Origin: Novosphingobium sp. ZN18A2 | GTDB taxonomy: Bacteria; Pseudomonadota; Alphaproteobacteria; Sphingomonadales; Sphingomonadaceae | DNA: 64,000 nt | Assembly: GCF_036784765.1 (NCBI RefSeq) | Contig: NZ_CP136651.1 | Location: 2,728,001-2,792,000 of the forward strand | Direction: 5' to 3' | Shown: piece by piece, positions 27,191 through 35,797 of the stretch | Position numbering within the stretch: the stretch's first letter is position 1 | Layout: the number at the start of each line of letters is the position of its first letter | Position numbers and translations under genes: made by a program | Notes under the pieces: model-generated | The model's input: only the letters and a program-made list of their open reading frames with translations | Database searches by the model: none | What the model was told of the DNA's origin: nothing

Positions 27191-28158
27191 GATGCGGGGG
27201 CGGCCTCCGGCGGGGCCATCCGGTCAAGGAAATCGTCTGCAATCGCGATCGCGCGGCTGCGCACGGCATCCTCCTCGCGGAAAAGTTCGTGATAGGCTTC
27301 TCGCCCCCAGGTCATCAGCTGGGCGCGCGGAAGGCGGCGCGCGGCGCGCTCTATCGCCTTGAACTGCACCAGCCCGTCATGCCGCGCGGCAAGGATCAGG
27401 ATGGGCGTGTCCACCGCCTCCAGTGCGCCGGGCGCGAAAATCACGCGCATGGAGGCATAGGCCCGCTCCACCCAGCGCCAGGTGCCTGCGCCCATCGCGA
27501 CTTCGGGCCGGTTTTCGCGCCACCACTGCTCGTCGGCATAGCGTTCGGCATCGTGGGTAAGCAGTTGCGCGCGCCTGGCGGGCGTCGCTCCGGGTTTTTC
27601 GCTCCATTTCCAGGCCGGGCGCGCCGGATCGCCGATCCGGCACATGAGCCGGGCGACCGCGTGCCCCACGGCAGGCGGGAATGGCGCGATAAATCCCAGC
27701 ATCGGCGCGCTCAGCACCGCCGCTGCCGGATCGATGCGCTGTTCCACCAGCGCGCGCAGGACGAGGTGCCCGCCCATCGAATGGCCGACGATCACGCGCG
27801 GCCCCGGCGCTTCGCCGGACCAGTCCTCCCAGAAATCGGCAAGGTCGTTCACCCACACCGAAAAATCGGACACGTCGCCGGCCATCGGGTCATCCGTATG
27901 GCGGCCTGATCCCGCCTGCCAGCGCCAGTCCGCCGCCGTGACACGCCAGCCTTCGCGGTGCCAGTGTTCCAGCGTCTCCAAATACTTTTCATAGTGATCG
28001 CCGCGCCCCGGCATCAACAGCAGGGAACCGCGCGGCGGATGCCCTTCGGACGTGCGCCCCGGCCAGTCGATCCGGCGGACCCGGTGGCCGTCGCGCGCGG
28101 TCCAGAACCCTTCGCTGGCCGCCGCGGGTATCGCGCGCCGATCGAAACCGCCTGCCAT
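27187..28158 (-). CDS. Alpha/beta hydrolase (serine aminopeptidase S33/lysophospholipase-like)
   Basis: A 323-residue alpha/beta hydrolase of the Hydrolase_4 type. The nucleophile elbow is GHSMGGHLVLRA, preceded by SLLLMPGRGDHYEKYLE, the oxyanion-region pattern of this group. The acid is probably in LILAARHDGLV and the histidine in GREAYHELFRE. Similar proteins are annotated as monoacylglycerol lipase or lysophospholipase L2. ATG 28158 is preferred over the frame's earlier start because the remaining upstream sequence would lie in the promoter region facing cpaA. It is cotranscribed with the FAD oxidoreductase. Confidence 0.85.
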   Translation of the reverse strand: MAGGFDRRAIPAAASEGFWTARDGHRVRRIDWPGRTSEGHPPRGSLLLMPGRGDHYEKYLETLEHWHREGWRVTAADWRWQAGSGRHTDDPMAGDVSDFSVWVNDLADFWEDWSGEAPGPRVIVGHSMGGHLVLRALVEQRIDPAAAVLSAPMLGFIAPFPPAVGHAVARLMCRIGDPARPAWKWSEKPGATPARRAQLLTHDAERYADEQWWRENRPEVAMGAGTWRWVERAYASMRVIFAPGALEAVDTPILILAARHDGLVQFKAIERAARRLPRAQLMTWGREAYHELFREEDAVRSRAIAIADDFLDRMAPPEAAPAS

Positions 28159-28263
28159 TATGTCATTGAACTCCCTGGGCCGGTGTATTTGCAAGTCTGC
28201 CTAATTCCGCCTTTTTGGGCTTGGTTACTTTTTGCTAATCCCTGCGCGCTATCCCCTAATGCC

Positions 28264-28758
28264 ATGCAGGGGGACTATCTCGTTTACGGGCTGCTTACAG
28301 CCTTGGCAATCGCGCTGCTTTTCGCGGCATTCACCGATATGCGCCGGCGTCAGATCGACAACTGGCTCAACGCGGGGATTGCTCTGGCGGCGCCGGTTTA
28401 CTGGTATGCCAGCGGCCTTACGCTGTGGCCGGGCGTTGCCTTGCAATTTGCCGTCGCGGCAGGCGCTTTCGCCATCCTTGCGGTGCTTTTCGCACTGAAG
28501 ATGATGGGCGGGGGCGACGTCAAGCTGCTTACCGCGCTTGCGCTTTGGCTGCCCTGGCAACCGTTCCTCCAGCTGGTCGTTCTGATGAGCCTTCTGGGGG
28601 GCGTCCTCACCATCGTCCTTGGGTCGTGGCATGTGATGCGGCGCCAGAAGGACAAACTCAAAATTCCCTACGGCGTGGCCATAGCCACGGCCGGGATCTG
28701 GGTGCTCGCGGTCAACTACTGGCCCGTGTCCCAGGCTGCCGGCGGGCATTTGGGGTGA
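28264..28758 (+). CDS. cpaA: Prepilin peptidase CpaA/TadV
   Basis: A 164-residue A24-family prepilin peptidase with about five membrane helices, which cleaves Flp-type prepilins at the inner membrane. The two catalytic aspartates are in the first cytoplasmic loop (FTDMRRRQIDN) and in the GGGDVKLL motif. It lacks the N-terminal methylase domain, as expected for the small CpaA type. ATG 28264 places the first helix at the N-terminus. It opens the cpa/tad cluster, but no Flp pilin gene is visible beside it. Confidence 0.93.
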   Translation: MQGDYLVYGLLTALAIALLFAAFTDMRRRQIDNWLNAGIALAAPVYWYASGLTLWPGVALQFAVAAGAFAILAVLFALKMMGGGDVKLLTALALWLPWQPFLQLVVLMSLLGGVLTIVLGSWHVMRRQKDKLKIPYGVAIATAGIWVLAVNYWPVSQAAGGHLG

Positions 28759-28766
28759 ACCGGATA

Positions 28767-28774
28767 TTAACCAT
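28767..28774 (+). promoter_or_regulatory. TTAACCAT motif upstream of cpaB (CtrA half-site-like)
   Basis: TTAACCAT lies 47 bp before the cpaB ATG in the 63-bp gap after cpaA. It matches the half-site described for the cell-cycle regulator CtrA in Caulobacter. Pilus genes are under CtrA control there, so the position is suggestive. A single 8-mer is weak evidence. Confidence 0.3.
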
Positions 28775-28821
28775 TTTGCCCAAAGGATACGGGCTGTTCT
28801 TGAAGGGGCGGGACTAAAGCC

Positions 28822-29826
28822 ATGGACAAGAGAAAGCTGATTCTGCTGGTCGGCGCGCTGATCGTCGCGATCGGCACCGCGTTTGCCGCAAGGAGCCTGT
28901 TCATCGGCGCATCCACGCCGAAGGCAGAAGCCGCGGCCAAGGTTCCCAAGGGACCGAAGGTTCTCGTCGCGCAGCGTGCGCTGCCGGTGGGCACGATCAT
29001 CACCGCCGATGCGGTGGGCTATCAGGACTGGCCCAAGGGGCTGGTGCAGGACGCCTATTTCATCGACGGCGAAGCGGACATGAGCAAGCTGCTCGGCACC
29101 GTCGTGCGCCACCCGATAACCGCGGGCGAACCGATCACGCAGGGCTCGCTCGTCGCGCCGGGTGACCGCGGCTTCCTCGCCGCCGCTCTCGGCCCGGGCA
29201 TGCGCGCCGTCACCATCCCGGTTTCCGCGCGCACCGGCGTTGCGGGCTTCGTTTTCCCGGGCGACCATATCGACCTGGTGCTGACGCAGTCCGTCAAGGG
29301 CCAGGGTCAGGGCCAGACGCTGAAGGCATCGGAAACGATCCTGAAGAACCTGCGCGTGCTCGCCACCGACCAGAAGACCTCGTCCGAAACGGTCGACGGC
29401 AAGACCCGCGTGCGCACGTTCAGCACTGTCACCATCGAAGTGACGCCCAAGCTGGCCGAAGAAGTCGCCGTGGCGCAGACCATAGGCACGATCAGCCTGT
29501 CGCTGCGTTCGCTGGCGGACAGCCAGAGCGATCTCGACAAGGCGCTGGCCACCAGTGACGTGAAGGTGCCCAACGGCGCATCGAAGGCCGAGGAAGACCA
29601 GCTGATCAGGACCGCGCTGGCGCGTCCGTCGGACAAGGGTTCCACTTACACCACGGGCGGCGATGTCTCGCGCTTCCAGCGCAAGTCGATGCCCGCCATG
29701 AGCCCGTCGCCCGCCTTCGGTCAGCCGATGGGCGCCGGCCCGATCGCTTCCGCCCGTCCGGCCGGTCCGGTGGTGCGCGTGACCCGCGGCAAGAATACCG
29801 AAGCCGTCGTGGTCGGAGCGAAATGA
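28822..29826 (+). CDS. cpaB: Flp pilus assembly protein CpaB/RcpC
   Basis: A 334-residue periplasmic protein anchored by one N-terminal helix (LILLVGALIVAIGTAFAA). A SAF domain starts near KVLVAQRALPVGTIITADAVGYQDWP and a second conserved block contains GMRAVTIPVSARTGVAGFVFPGDHIDLVLT. CpaB/RcpC proteins associate with the outer-membrane secretin of the Tad pilus and may bind peptidoglycan. The C-terminal 60 residues are Pro/Ser/Gly-rich. cpaC begins within a few tens of bases. Confidence 0.94.
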   Translation: MDKRKLILLVGALIVAIGTAFAARSLFIGASTPKAEAAAKVPKGPKVLVAQRALPVGTIITADAVGYQDWPKGLVQDAYFIDGEADMSKLLGTVVRHPITAGEPITQGSLVAPGDRGFLAAALGPGMRAVTIPVSARTGVAGFVFPGDHIDLVLTQSVKGQGQGQTLKASETILKNLRVLATDQKTSSETVDGKTRVRTFSTVTIEVTPKLAEEVAVAQTIGTISLSLRSLADSQSDLDKALATSDVKVPNGASKAEEDQLIRTALARPSDKGSTYTTGGDVSRFQRKSMPAMSPSPAFGQPMGAGPIASARPAGPVVRVTRGKNTEAVVVGAK

Positions 29827-29866
29827 AATGAAGCGTGACACCACGGATCTCGTGAGGGGCAAGACC

Positions 29867-31495
29867 ATGAAACGCCGTATCACTTCCTCGTTGCTGGCAG
29901 CGGTGTTCGTCGCCGCCCCGCTGGCCCTGATGCCCGCGGTAACGCCGGCTAACGCCCAGGCTGCCAACCAGCCGTCCAAGACCATCGTCCTGTCGATCGG
30001 TCGCGGCCAGCTGATCACCGTCCCGGGCAAGATGTCGGACGTCTTCGTGGCCGACGACGCGATTGCCGACGTCCAGGTGAAGTCGACCAACCAGCTCTAT
30101 GTCTTCGGCAAGGGCGGCGGGGAGACCACGGTCTATGCCAGCAACAGCCGCGGCGACGTGGTCTGGTCGGCCAACATCCGGGTGGGTTCGAACATTGACT
30201 CGATCGACCAGATGCTGCGCCTCGCCATGCCCGAGGCCAAGATCCACGTCGCGACGATGAACAACACCGTCCTGCTGACCGGTACCGTGAAGGCGCCCGA
30301 GGATGCGGCCGAGGCCGAGCGCCTGGTCAAGGCCTTCGTCGGCGACAAGACCAACGTGATCAGCCGGCTGAAGATGGCAACGCCGCTTCAGGTGAACCTG
30401 CAGGTCAAGATCGCCGAAGTCAGCCGCACGCTGGTGCGCGATATCGGCGTGAACCTGGTCAACCGCGACAACACGGGCGGCTTCGTCTTCGGCGTATCGC
30501 AGGGGGCGGCTCCCGGCACGATCGGCGCGATCAATACGTCGGGCTTCCCGTCGCTGGACGCCTCGTCGCTTTATGGCCTGCCGGCCGGTTCGGTCTCGCT
30601 GCCGTTCAACCCGGCCACCGGCAAGTTCGTGACAGGCGGCACGAATTACACCTTCAACCCCAACGCGTCGGGCGCGACGCGGCTGGGCATGGCGGGGCGC
30701 CTGCTGGGCATGGATGTGCTCGGCGCGCTGGACCTGGGTGAGAAGCTGGGCCTTGTAACCACGCTTTCGCAGCCCAACCTGACCGCGCTTTCGGGCGAAA
30801 CCGCAGACTTCCTTGCCGGCGGCGAATTCCCGATCCCGATCAGCCAGGGCCTTGGCACCACGACGATCCAGTACCGCAAGTACGGCGTCAGCCTGGCCTA
30901 TACGCCCACGGTGCTCGCCAACGGCCGCATCTCGCTGCGCGTCCGCCCGGAAGTGTCCGAACTTTCGAGCCAGGGTGCGGTAACGCTGAACGGCTTCACC
31001 GTTCCGGCACTGACCGTGCGCCGCGCGGAAACGACCGTGGAACTCGGCTCTGGCCAGAGCTTCATGATCGCCGGGCTGATGAGCAACAATTCGCAGAACA
31101 ACCTGCAAAAGGCGCCGGGCCTGGGCGACATTCCGATCCTGGGTTCGCTGTTCCGTTCGACCAACTACCAGAAGGGGCAGACCGAACTGGTCATCGTTGT
31201 GACGCCTTACCTGGTGAAGCCGGTCAGCGACGGCGACATCAAGCTGCCCACCGACGGTTACCAGGCGCCGAACGAGATCCAGCGCCTGCTGGGCAACATG
31301 GATAACGACGGCAAGAGCGGCGCGACCCGCCCGATGCCGACCGAGAAGGAAGGCACGGTCCAGTCCGGTCCCGAGATCGGCGCGCTCGACAAGTCGTCGA
31401 TGCCCGCCCAGCGGCCCGATACCCGCGCCAACCGCAAGTCGCGCGGCCAGCGCCAGGCCAAGGCCGGCGATGCCGCTCCCGGCTTCAGCTTCTGA
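29867..31495 (+). CDS. cpaC: Flp pilus secretin CpaC/RcpA
   Basis: A secretin of about 542 residues that forms the outer-membrane pore for the Tad pilus. It has a signal peptide (LLAAVFVAAPLALMPAVTPANA), an N-terminal pilus-formation domain (KTIVLSIGRGQLITVPGKMSDVFVAD), a BON-like segment (VLLTGTVKAPEDAAEAERLVKAF) and the secretin core (LGLVTTLSQPNLTALSGETADFLAGGEFPIPI, GQSFMIAGLMSNNSQNNL, PGLGDIPILGSLFRS, ELVIVVTPYLVKP). ATG 29867 gives a normal signal peptide with GAGGGG nearby. ATG 29828, 13 codons earlier, is an alternative. The C-terminal tail of about 70 residues is basic and polar. Confidence 0.94.
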   Translation: MKRRITSSLLAAVFVAAPLALMPAVTPANAQAANQPSKTIVLSIGRGQLITVPGKMSDVFVADDAIADVQVKSTNQLYVFGKGGGETTVYASNSRGDVVWSANIRVGSNIDSIDQMLRLAMPEAKIHVATMNNTVLLTGTVKAPEDAAEAERLVKAFVGDKTNVISRLKMATPLQVNLQVKIAEVSRTLVRDIGVNLVNRDNTGGFVFGVSQGAAPGTIGAINTSGFPSLDASSLYGLPAGSVSLPFNPATGKFVTGGTNYTFNPNASGATRLGMAGRLLGMDVLGALDLGEKLGLVTTLSQPNLTALSGETADFLAGGEFPIPISQGLGTTTIQYRKYGVSLAYTPTVLANGRISLRVRPEVSELSSQGAVTLNGFTVPALTVRRAETTVELGSGQSFMIAGLMSNNSQNNLQKAPGLGDIPILGSLFRSTNYQKGQTELVIVVTPYLVKPVSDGDIKLPTDGYQAPNEIQRLLGNMDNDGKSGATRPMPTEKEGTVQSGPEIGALDKSSMPAQRPDTRANRKSRGQRQAKAGDAAPGFSF

Positions 31496-31512
31496 CGAGA
31501 AAGGGACAAGTC

Positions 31513-32172
31513 ATGAGTGTCAATCTGACCCGGAGCCTTGGTGCCGCGCTTGCTCTCTCGCTCGGCCTATCGCTCACCGCGTGCGGAGGAATTCCGCAGA
31601 ACCGTTCGCTTTACAGCACCAAGCAGCCGGTGGTTTCGCGCAACAGCTATGTGCTGGATGTGAACACGCTGCCCGGCGGCGGCCTGTCGGTGCCCGAACA
31701 GCACCGCCTGACCGGCTGGTTCGATGCGATGAAGCTGAAGTACGGAGACCGCATCTCGGTCGATGATCCCAGCCAGTCGCCGGCAACGCGCAACGCGGTT
31801 GAAACGGTCGCATCGCGCTATGGCATGCTGGTCAGCGATGTCGCCCCGGTCACGCCGGGCAACATCGCCGGCGGCACGGCGCGCGTGGTGGTGACCCGCA
31901 CGACGGCGGAAGTCCCCGGCTGTCCCGACTGGTCGGCCAAGTCGGACTTCAACCCCAACAACGCGACGTTCCCCGGCTATGGCTGCGCGGTCAACGGCAA
32001 CCTTGCCGCGATGGTCGCCAATCCGGAACACCTGATCCACGGCGCGGAGAACACCGGGGATACCGTGGTCATGAGCAACAGCAAGGCGATCGACAGCTAT
32101 CGCAGCCAGAAGCCCTCGGGTGAAGGCGGTCTGAAGCAGGTCTCCAGCCAGTCGACCGGAGGAGGTAACTAA
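31513..32172 (+). CDS. cpaD: Pilus assembly lipoprotein CpaD
   Basis: A 219-residue lipoprotein of the CpaD family. The lipobox is LGLSLTACGG, followed by a mature part containing LPGCPDW-type sequence (VPGCPDWSAKSDFNPNNATFPGYGCAVNGNLAAMVANPEHLI), which is the family signature. CpaD is required with the secretin CpaC for Flp pilus assembly at the outer membrane. It lies 17 bp after cpaC and 3 bp before cpaE, and the cpaE ribosome-binding site GGAGG is inside its last codons. Confidence 0.92.
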   Translation: MSVNLTRSLGAALALSLGLSLTACGGIPQNRSLYSTKQPVVSRNSYVLDVNTLPGGGLSVPEQHRLTGWFDAMKLKYGDRISVDDPSQSPATRNAVETVASRYGMLVSDVAPVTPGNIAGGTARVVVTRTTAEVPGCPDWSAKSDFNPNNATFPGYGCAVNGNLAAMVANPEHLIHGAENTGDTVVMSNSKAIDSYRSQKPSGEGGLKQVSSQSTGGGN

Positions 32173-32175
32173 GCC

Positions 32176-33465
32176 ATGAACGCACCCTGGAAATCCGGGT
32201 CCAACCGCGATGTCTTTGCCGCCTATCTCTGCGATGAGGCCGCACTAGACGTGTTGCGTCCGGTCGTCGTCGACATGGGCTGGCAGCCCGAAAAGTGCAA
32301 CAAGGGCGGTCTGCGCAACGCGATCCAGTCGCTGTCGATCAGCGCCAGCCCCAACATCCTGCTTGTCGACCTGTCGGAAAGCGGAGACCCGCTGAACGAC
32401 ATCAACGCGCTGGCCGAGGTTTGCGAACCCGGCACGGTGGTGATCGCGGTCGGCCAGGTGAACGACGTTCGCCTCTACCGCGACCTGCTCGGCTCAGGCA
32501 TCCACGACTACCTGCTCAAGCCGCTTTCGGCCGGGCAGCTGCGCGATGCGCTGGTCCAGGCGCAGGCGATCTTCACCGCGCCGAAGAACCACGATTCGCA
32601 AGGGGTGAAGCATCATGTCTCCACCGCGATCGTGGGAACCCGCGGTGGTGTCGGTGCATCCACGCTGGCAACCTCGCTCGCCTGGATATTCAGTTCCGAC
32701 AAGAAGATGCCGACGGCCCTGCTGGACCTCGACATCCACTTCGGCACGGGCGCGCTGACGCTTGACCTGGAACCGGGACGCGGGCTGACCGACGCGATCG
32801 ACAACCCCAGCCGCATCGACGGGCTGTTCATCGAACGCGCGATGATCCGCGCGAACGACAACCTTGCGATCCTTTCGGCCGAAGCACCGATCAACTCTCC
32901 GCTGATGACCGACGGCAGCGCCTTCGTCCAGCTTGAGGAAGAGTTCCGCCAGGCGTTCGAGAGCACGATCATCGACATGCCGCGCAACATGCTGATCAAC
33001 TTTCCGCAGCTGATGAGCGACGTGAACGTGGTGATCGTGGCGACGGAAATGACGCTGGCCGGCGCGCGCGACGCGATCCGCCTGCTTTCGTGGATGAAGT
33101 CCAACGCGCCCCACGCGCGCCACATGGTCGTCGCCAACAAGGTGCAGTCCGGCATAGCCGAGATCAGCCGCGCTGACTTCGAAGCGTCGATCGAACGCAA
33201 GGTCGATTTCCTCGTGCCCTATGACATCAAGGCCGCGGCCAACGCCGCCAAGCTGGGCCAGCCCTTCGTGGCAGCCAACCGTTCGGGCAAGGCGACCGCC
33301 GCGATCAACGACATTGCCGACGCGGTGATCGGTTCGATTGGCGAGGACGGTTCGATCCTGGCCGAAAAGGACCCCAACGCCAAGAAGTCGCTTCTGGGCA
33401 AGTTCGACCTCAAGTCGCTGATGCCCAGCAAGGGCAAGGCCGGAGCGGCCGCCACGGCGGAATAA
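32176..33465 (+). CDS. cpaE: Pilus assembly ATPase-like protein CpaE/TadZ
   Basis: A 429-residue CpaE/TadZ protein, which localises the Tad pilus machine, usually to a cell pole. An N-terminal receiver-like domain (about 1-135) is followed by a ParA/MinD-type domain with the deviant Walker A GTRGGVGASTLATSLAW (about residue 155), DLDIHFGTGALTLDLEPGRGLTDA and IDMPRNMLINFPQL. The C-terminus is Lys/Ala-rich. It ends 84 bp before tadB, the gap where cpaF is normally found. Confidence 0.93.
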   Translation: MNAPWKSGSNRDVFAAYLCDEAALDVLRPVVVDMGWQPEKCNKGGLRNAIQSLSISASPNILLVDLSESGDPLNDINALAEVCEPGTVVIAVGQVNDVRLYRDLLGSGIHDYLLKPLSAGQLRDALVQAQAIFTAPKNHDSQGVKHHVSTAIVGTRGGVGASTLATSLAWIFSSDKKMPTALLDLDIHFGTGALTLDLEPGRGLTDAIDNPSRIDGLFIERAMIRANDNLAILSAEAPINSPLMTDGSAFVQLEEEFRQAFESTIIDMPRNMLINFPQLMSDVNVVIVATEMTLAGARDAIRLLSWMKSNAPHARHMVVANKVQSGIAEISRADFEASIERKVDFLVPYDIKAAANAAKLGQPFVAANRSGKATAAINDIADAVIGSIGEDGSILAEKDPNAKKSLLGKFDLKSLMPSKGKAGAAATAE

Positions 33466-33480
33466 CCTCTCTTCGGGGGG

Positions 33481-33513
33481 ACGGGCCGGCTCGCAGGAAA
33501 GCGACCGGCCCGT
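33481..33513 (+). promoter_or_regulatory. Strong hairpin between cpaE and tadB
   Basis: Arms 33481-33494 and 33501-33513 pair over 13 bp with one bulged base around an AGGAAA loop. No T-tract follows, so it is not a classic terminator. It could be an attenuator, an mRNA-stability or processing element, or a scar at the site where cpaF is expected. Confidence 0.6.
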
Positions 33514-33549
33514 GATCCGCGGGGAGACAAAGCGAGTCAGGAAGAGCCG

Positions 33550-34503
33550 ATGAGCATAATCCAGCTGCTTGTGATGTCGATGGGCATCATGCTGATGCTG
33601 ATCCTCGGCTATGCGGCCTTTGCCGGGCCGTCGCCGGCGAAGGAAAGCGCGCGCCGTCTTCAGGCGGTGCGCTTCCGCCACTCGGAAAGCGCGACCGACA
33701 AGGTCGAGGCGCAATATCGCAAGGCCATCGCCGCGCGCAAGCCGAAGGCCCACAAGGTCGCAGGCTCCGCCTCGCGGCTCGAAGCGCTGGAAGTGCGCCT
33801 TTACCGCACCGGGAAGAACTGGACGTTGCGCCAGTATTTCTATGTCTCCGGCGGCCTGGCCGCGGCGATCACGCTGCTTGTTTACCTGAAGACCAACGCC
33901 GCGTTGCTGTCGCTGGGCACCGGCCTCTCGATCGGCGCGTTCATCCCGCACTTCTGGGTGGGCCGCACGATCGACAAGCGGATCAACGCATTCAACGTGC
34001 GCTTTCCCGATGCGCTGGAACTTCTGGTGCGCGGCTTGCGCTCTGGCCTTCCGGTCACGGAAACGCTTGGCGTGGTGGCAAGGGAACTGCCCGGCCCCGT
34101 CGGCGAGGAATTCAAGATGATTACCGACCGCATCAAGGTCGGCCGCACGATGGAAGAAGCGCTGCAGGAAACCGCCGACCGCCTTGGCACGCCGGAATTC
34201 CAGTTCTTCGTCATCACCCTGGCGATCCAGCGCGAAACCGGCGGCAACCTGGCCGAAACGCTGGCCAACCTTGCCGAAGTGCTGCGCAAGCGCGCGCAGA
34301 TGAAGCTGAAGATCAAGGCGATGAGCTCTGAATCGAAGGCCTCGGCCTATATCGTCGGCTCGCTGCCGTTCATCGTCTTCGGGCTGATCTACTGGATCAA
34401 CCCTTCGTATATCGGGAAGTTTTTCGTCGACGAGCGACTGATCGTCACCGGCCTTGGCGGACTGTGTGGCTGGGCCTTGGCGCCTTCATCATGTCGCGCA
34501 TGA
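33550..34503 (+). CDS. tadB: Flp pilus platform protein TadB, apparent 3' frameshift
   Basis: A TadB/CpaG inner-membrane platform protein: an N-terminal membrane helix, a pair near the middle (YFYVSGGLAAAITLLVYL, ALLSLGTGLSIGAFIPHFWV), the T2SSF domain with PDALELLVRGLRSGLPVTETLGVVARELPGPVGEEF, and a final helix. As read it is 317 residues and ends GLGGLCGWALAPSSCRA. In the neighbouring frame from 34467 the sequence reads WLGLGAFIMSRMISFEI and stops at 34520. That is the ending expected of TadB and would give about 323 residues. One base appears to be missing near 34465-34466. This may be a sequencing error or a real mutation that damages the last membrane segment. tadC follows. Confidence 0.88.
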   Translation: MSIIQLLVMSMGIMLMLILGYAAFAGPSPAKESARRLQAVRFRHSESATDKVEAQYRKAIAARKPKAHKVAGSASRLEALEVRLYRTGKNWTLRQYFYVSGGLAAAITLLVYLKTNAALLSLGTGLSIGAFIPHFWVGRTIDKRINAFNVRFPDALELLVRGLRSGLPVTETLGVVARELPGPVGEEFKMITDRIKVGRTMEEALQETADRLGTPEFQFFVITLAIQRETGGNLAETLANLAEVLRKRAQMKLKIKAMSSESKASAYIVGSLPFIVFGLIYWINPSYIGKFFVDERLIVTGLGGLCGWALAPSSCRA

Positions 34504-34539
34504 TCAGCTTCGAGATCTGAGCGGAAGGACAGGATTACA

Positions 34540-35544
34540 ATGGTGAACCAACCGCCCGGACCCACGCTGCTCGGCTTCGACGTCATCTTCGTCGGCACCG
34601 TGCTGGTGTTCGTCGCCGCGATGGCCGCGCTCTATGCGATCTATACCGCGGTCACGGTGCGCGACCCGATGGCCAAGCGCGTAAAGGCGCTGAACGAGCG
34701 GCGCGAGCAGCTCAAGGCGGGCATCGTTACCGCCAGCGCCAAGAAGCGCGCCAAGCTGGTGCGCCGCAACGAGACGACCGACCAGGTGCGCACGTTCCTC
34801 AACCGGGGCAAGGTGCTGCAGGACACCCAGCTTGCGGAAATCACGCAAAAGCTGGCGCAGGCCGGTATCCGCAACAAGGAATGGGCAGTCTACGTCATCC
34901 TGGCGCGCCTTGTCGCACCAATCGTGCTCGGCCTGCTGGCGGCGCTGGTGATCTGGGGCTTCAACTATTTCCCCGACTGGGGCAGCCTGAAGCGCTATGC
35001 CGGTTTCGTGGTGATGGTGGCCATCGGTTACAAGGGGCCGGACGTGTTCCTGGCGAACCTGATTTCCAAGCGCACCAACGCCATACGCAAGGGCCTGCCC
35101 GACGCGCTGGACCTGCTGGTGATCTGCGCCGAGGCGGGTCTTACCGTCGACGCCGCCTTCTCCCGCGTGGCGCGCGAACTGGGCCGCGCCTATCCCGAAC
35201 TGGGAGACGAATTCTCTCTGACGGCGATCGAGCTTTCGTTCCTTACCGAACGGCGCCAGGCATTCGAGAACCTTGCCTATCGCGTCGACCTGGAAGCCGT
35301 GAAGGGCGTGACCACCACGATGATCCAGACCGAACGCTATGGTACGCCGCTCGCCTCCGCGTTGCGCGTGCTTTCGGCCGAATTCCGTCACGAACGCATG
35401 ATGCGCGCAGAAGAAAAGGCGGCCCGCCTTCCCGCGATCATGACCGTGCCGCTGATCCTGTTCATCCTGCCGACGCTGTTCATCGTCATCCTTGGCCCGG
35501 CGGCGTGCAACATCTCTGACCAGTTCATCAACCGGAAGATGTAG
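34540..35544 (+). CDS. tadC: Flp pilus platform protein TadC
   Basis: A 334-residue TadC/CpaH protein, the second inner-membrane platform subunit. Its T2SSF domain shows LPDALDLLVICAEAGLTVDAAFSRVARELGRAYPELGDEF and ALRVLSAEFRHERMMRAEEKAARLPAIMTVPLILFILPTLFIVILGPA, with membrane segments at about residues 7-30, 115-135, 140-158 and 295-320. It lies 19 bp after the frame-corrected end of tadB. It is the last gene of the cluster and is followed by a terminator. Confidence 0.93.
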   Translation: MVNQPPGPTLLGFDVIFVGTVLVFVAAMAALYAIYTAVTVRDPMAKRVKALNERREQLKAGIVTASAKKRAKLVRRNETTDQVRTFLNRGKVLQDTQLAEITQKLAQAGIRNKEWAVYVILARLVAPIVLGLLAALVIWGFNYFPDWGSLKRYAGFVVMVAIGYKGPDVFLANLISKRTNAIRKGLPDALDLLVICAEAGLTVDAAFSRVARELGRAYPELGDEFSLTAIELSFLTERRQAFENLAYRVDLEAVKGVTTTMIQTERYGTPLASALRVLSAEFRHERMMRAEEKAARLPAIMTVPLILFILPTLFIVILGPAACNISDQFINRKM

Positions 35545-35590
35545 GTCGGAAGAAACAGGCGATACAGACAACGATAACGTCCAAACGAAC

Positions 35591-35627
35591 TGGCCCCCGC
35601 CCTTCCCGGCGGGGGCCATTTTCTTTT
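35591..35627 (+). terminator. Rho-independent terminator after tadC
   Basis: A perfect 11-bp stem (35591-35601 with 35608-35618), loop CTTCCC and a T-rich tail TTTTCTTTT. It ends the cpa/tad transcript 47 bp after the tadC stop. Confidence 0.92.
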
Positions 35628-35797
35628 GGAAGCAAACGGCAGACGTTCAGGACAGGCGGTGCAGCGCGATAGCCTCGACTCTCCTGATTGACAGCGGCCC
35701 GATGACCCAGACCACCGTTCGGGTCATTCCCGCACTACTGACGGCGCAGCACGGCGGCCGTGCGCGTTAAACAATGCCCCCTGCCCCCAACGCGCGG

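Noticed and set aside
35628..35797. A small gene between the tadC terminator and the FAH-family gene
   Set aside because: The short open frames here have no ribosome-binding site or coding character. It is the gap between two convergent 3' ends.
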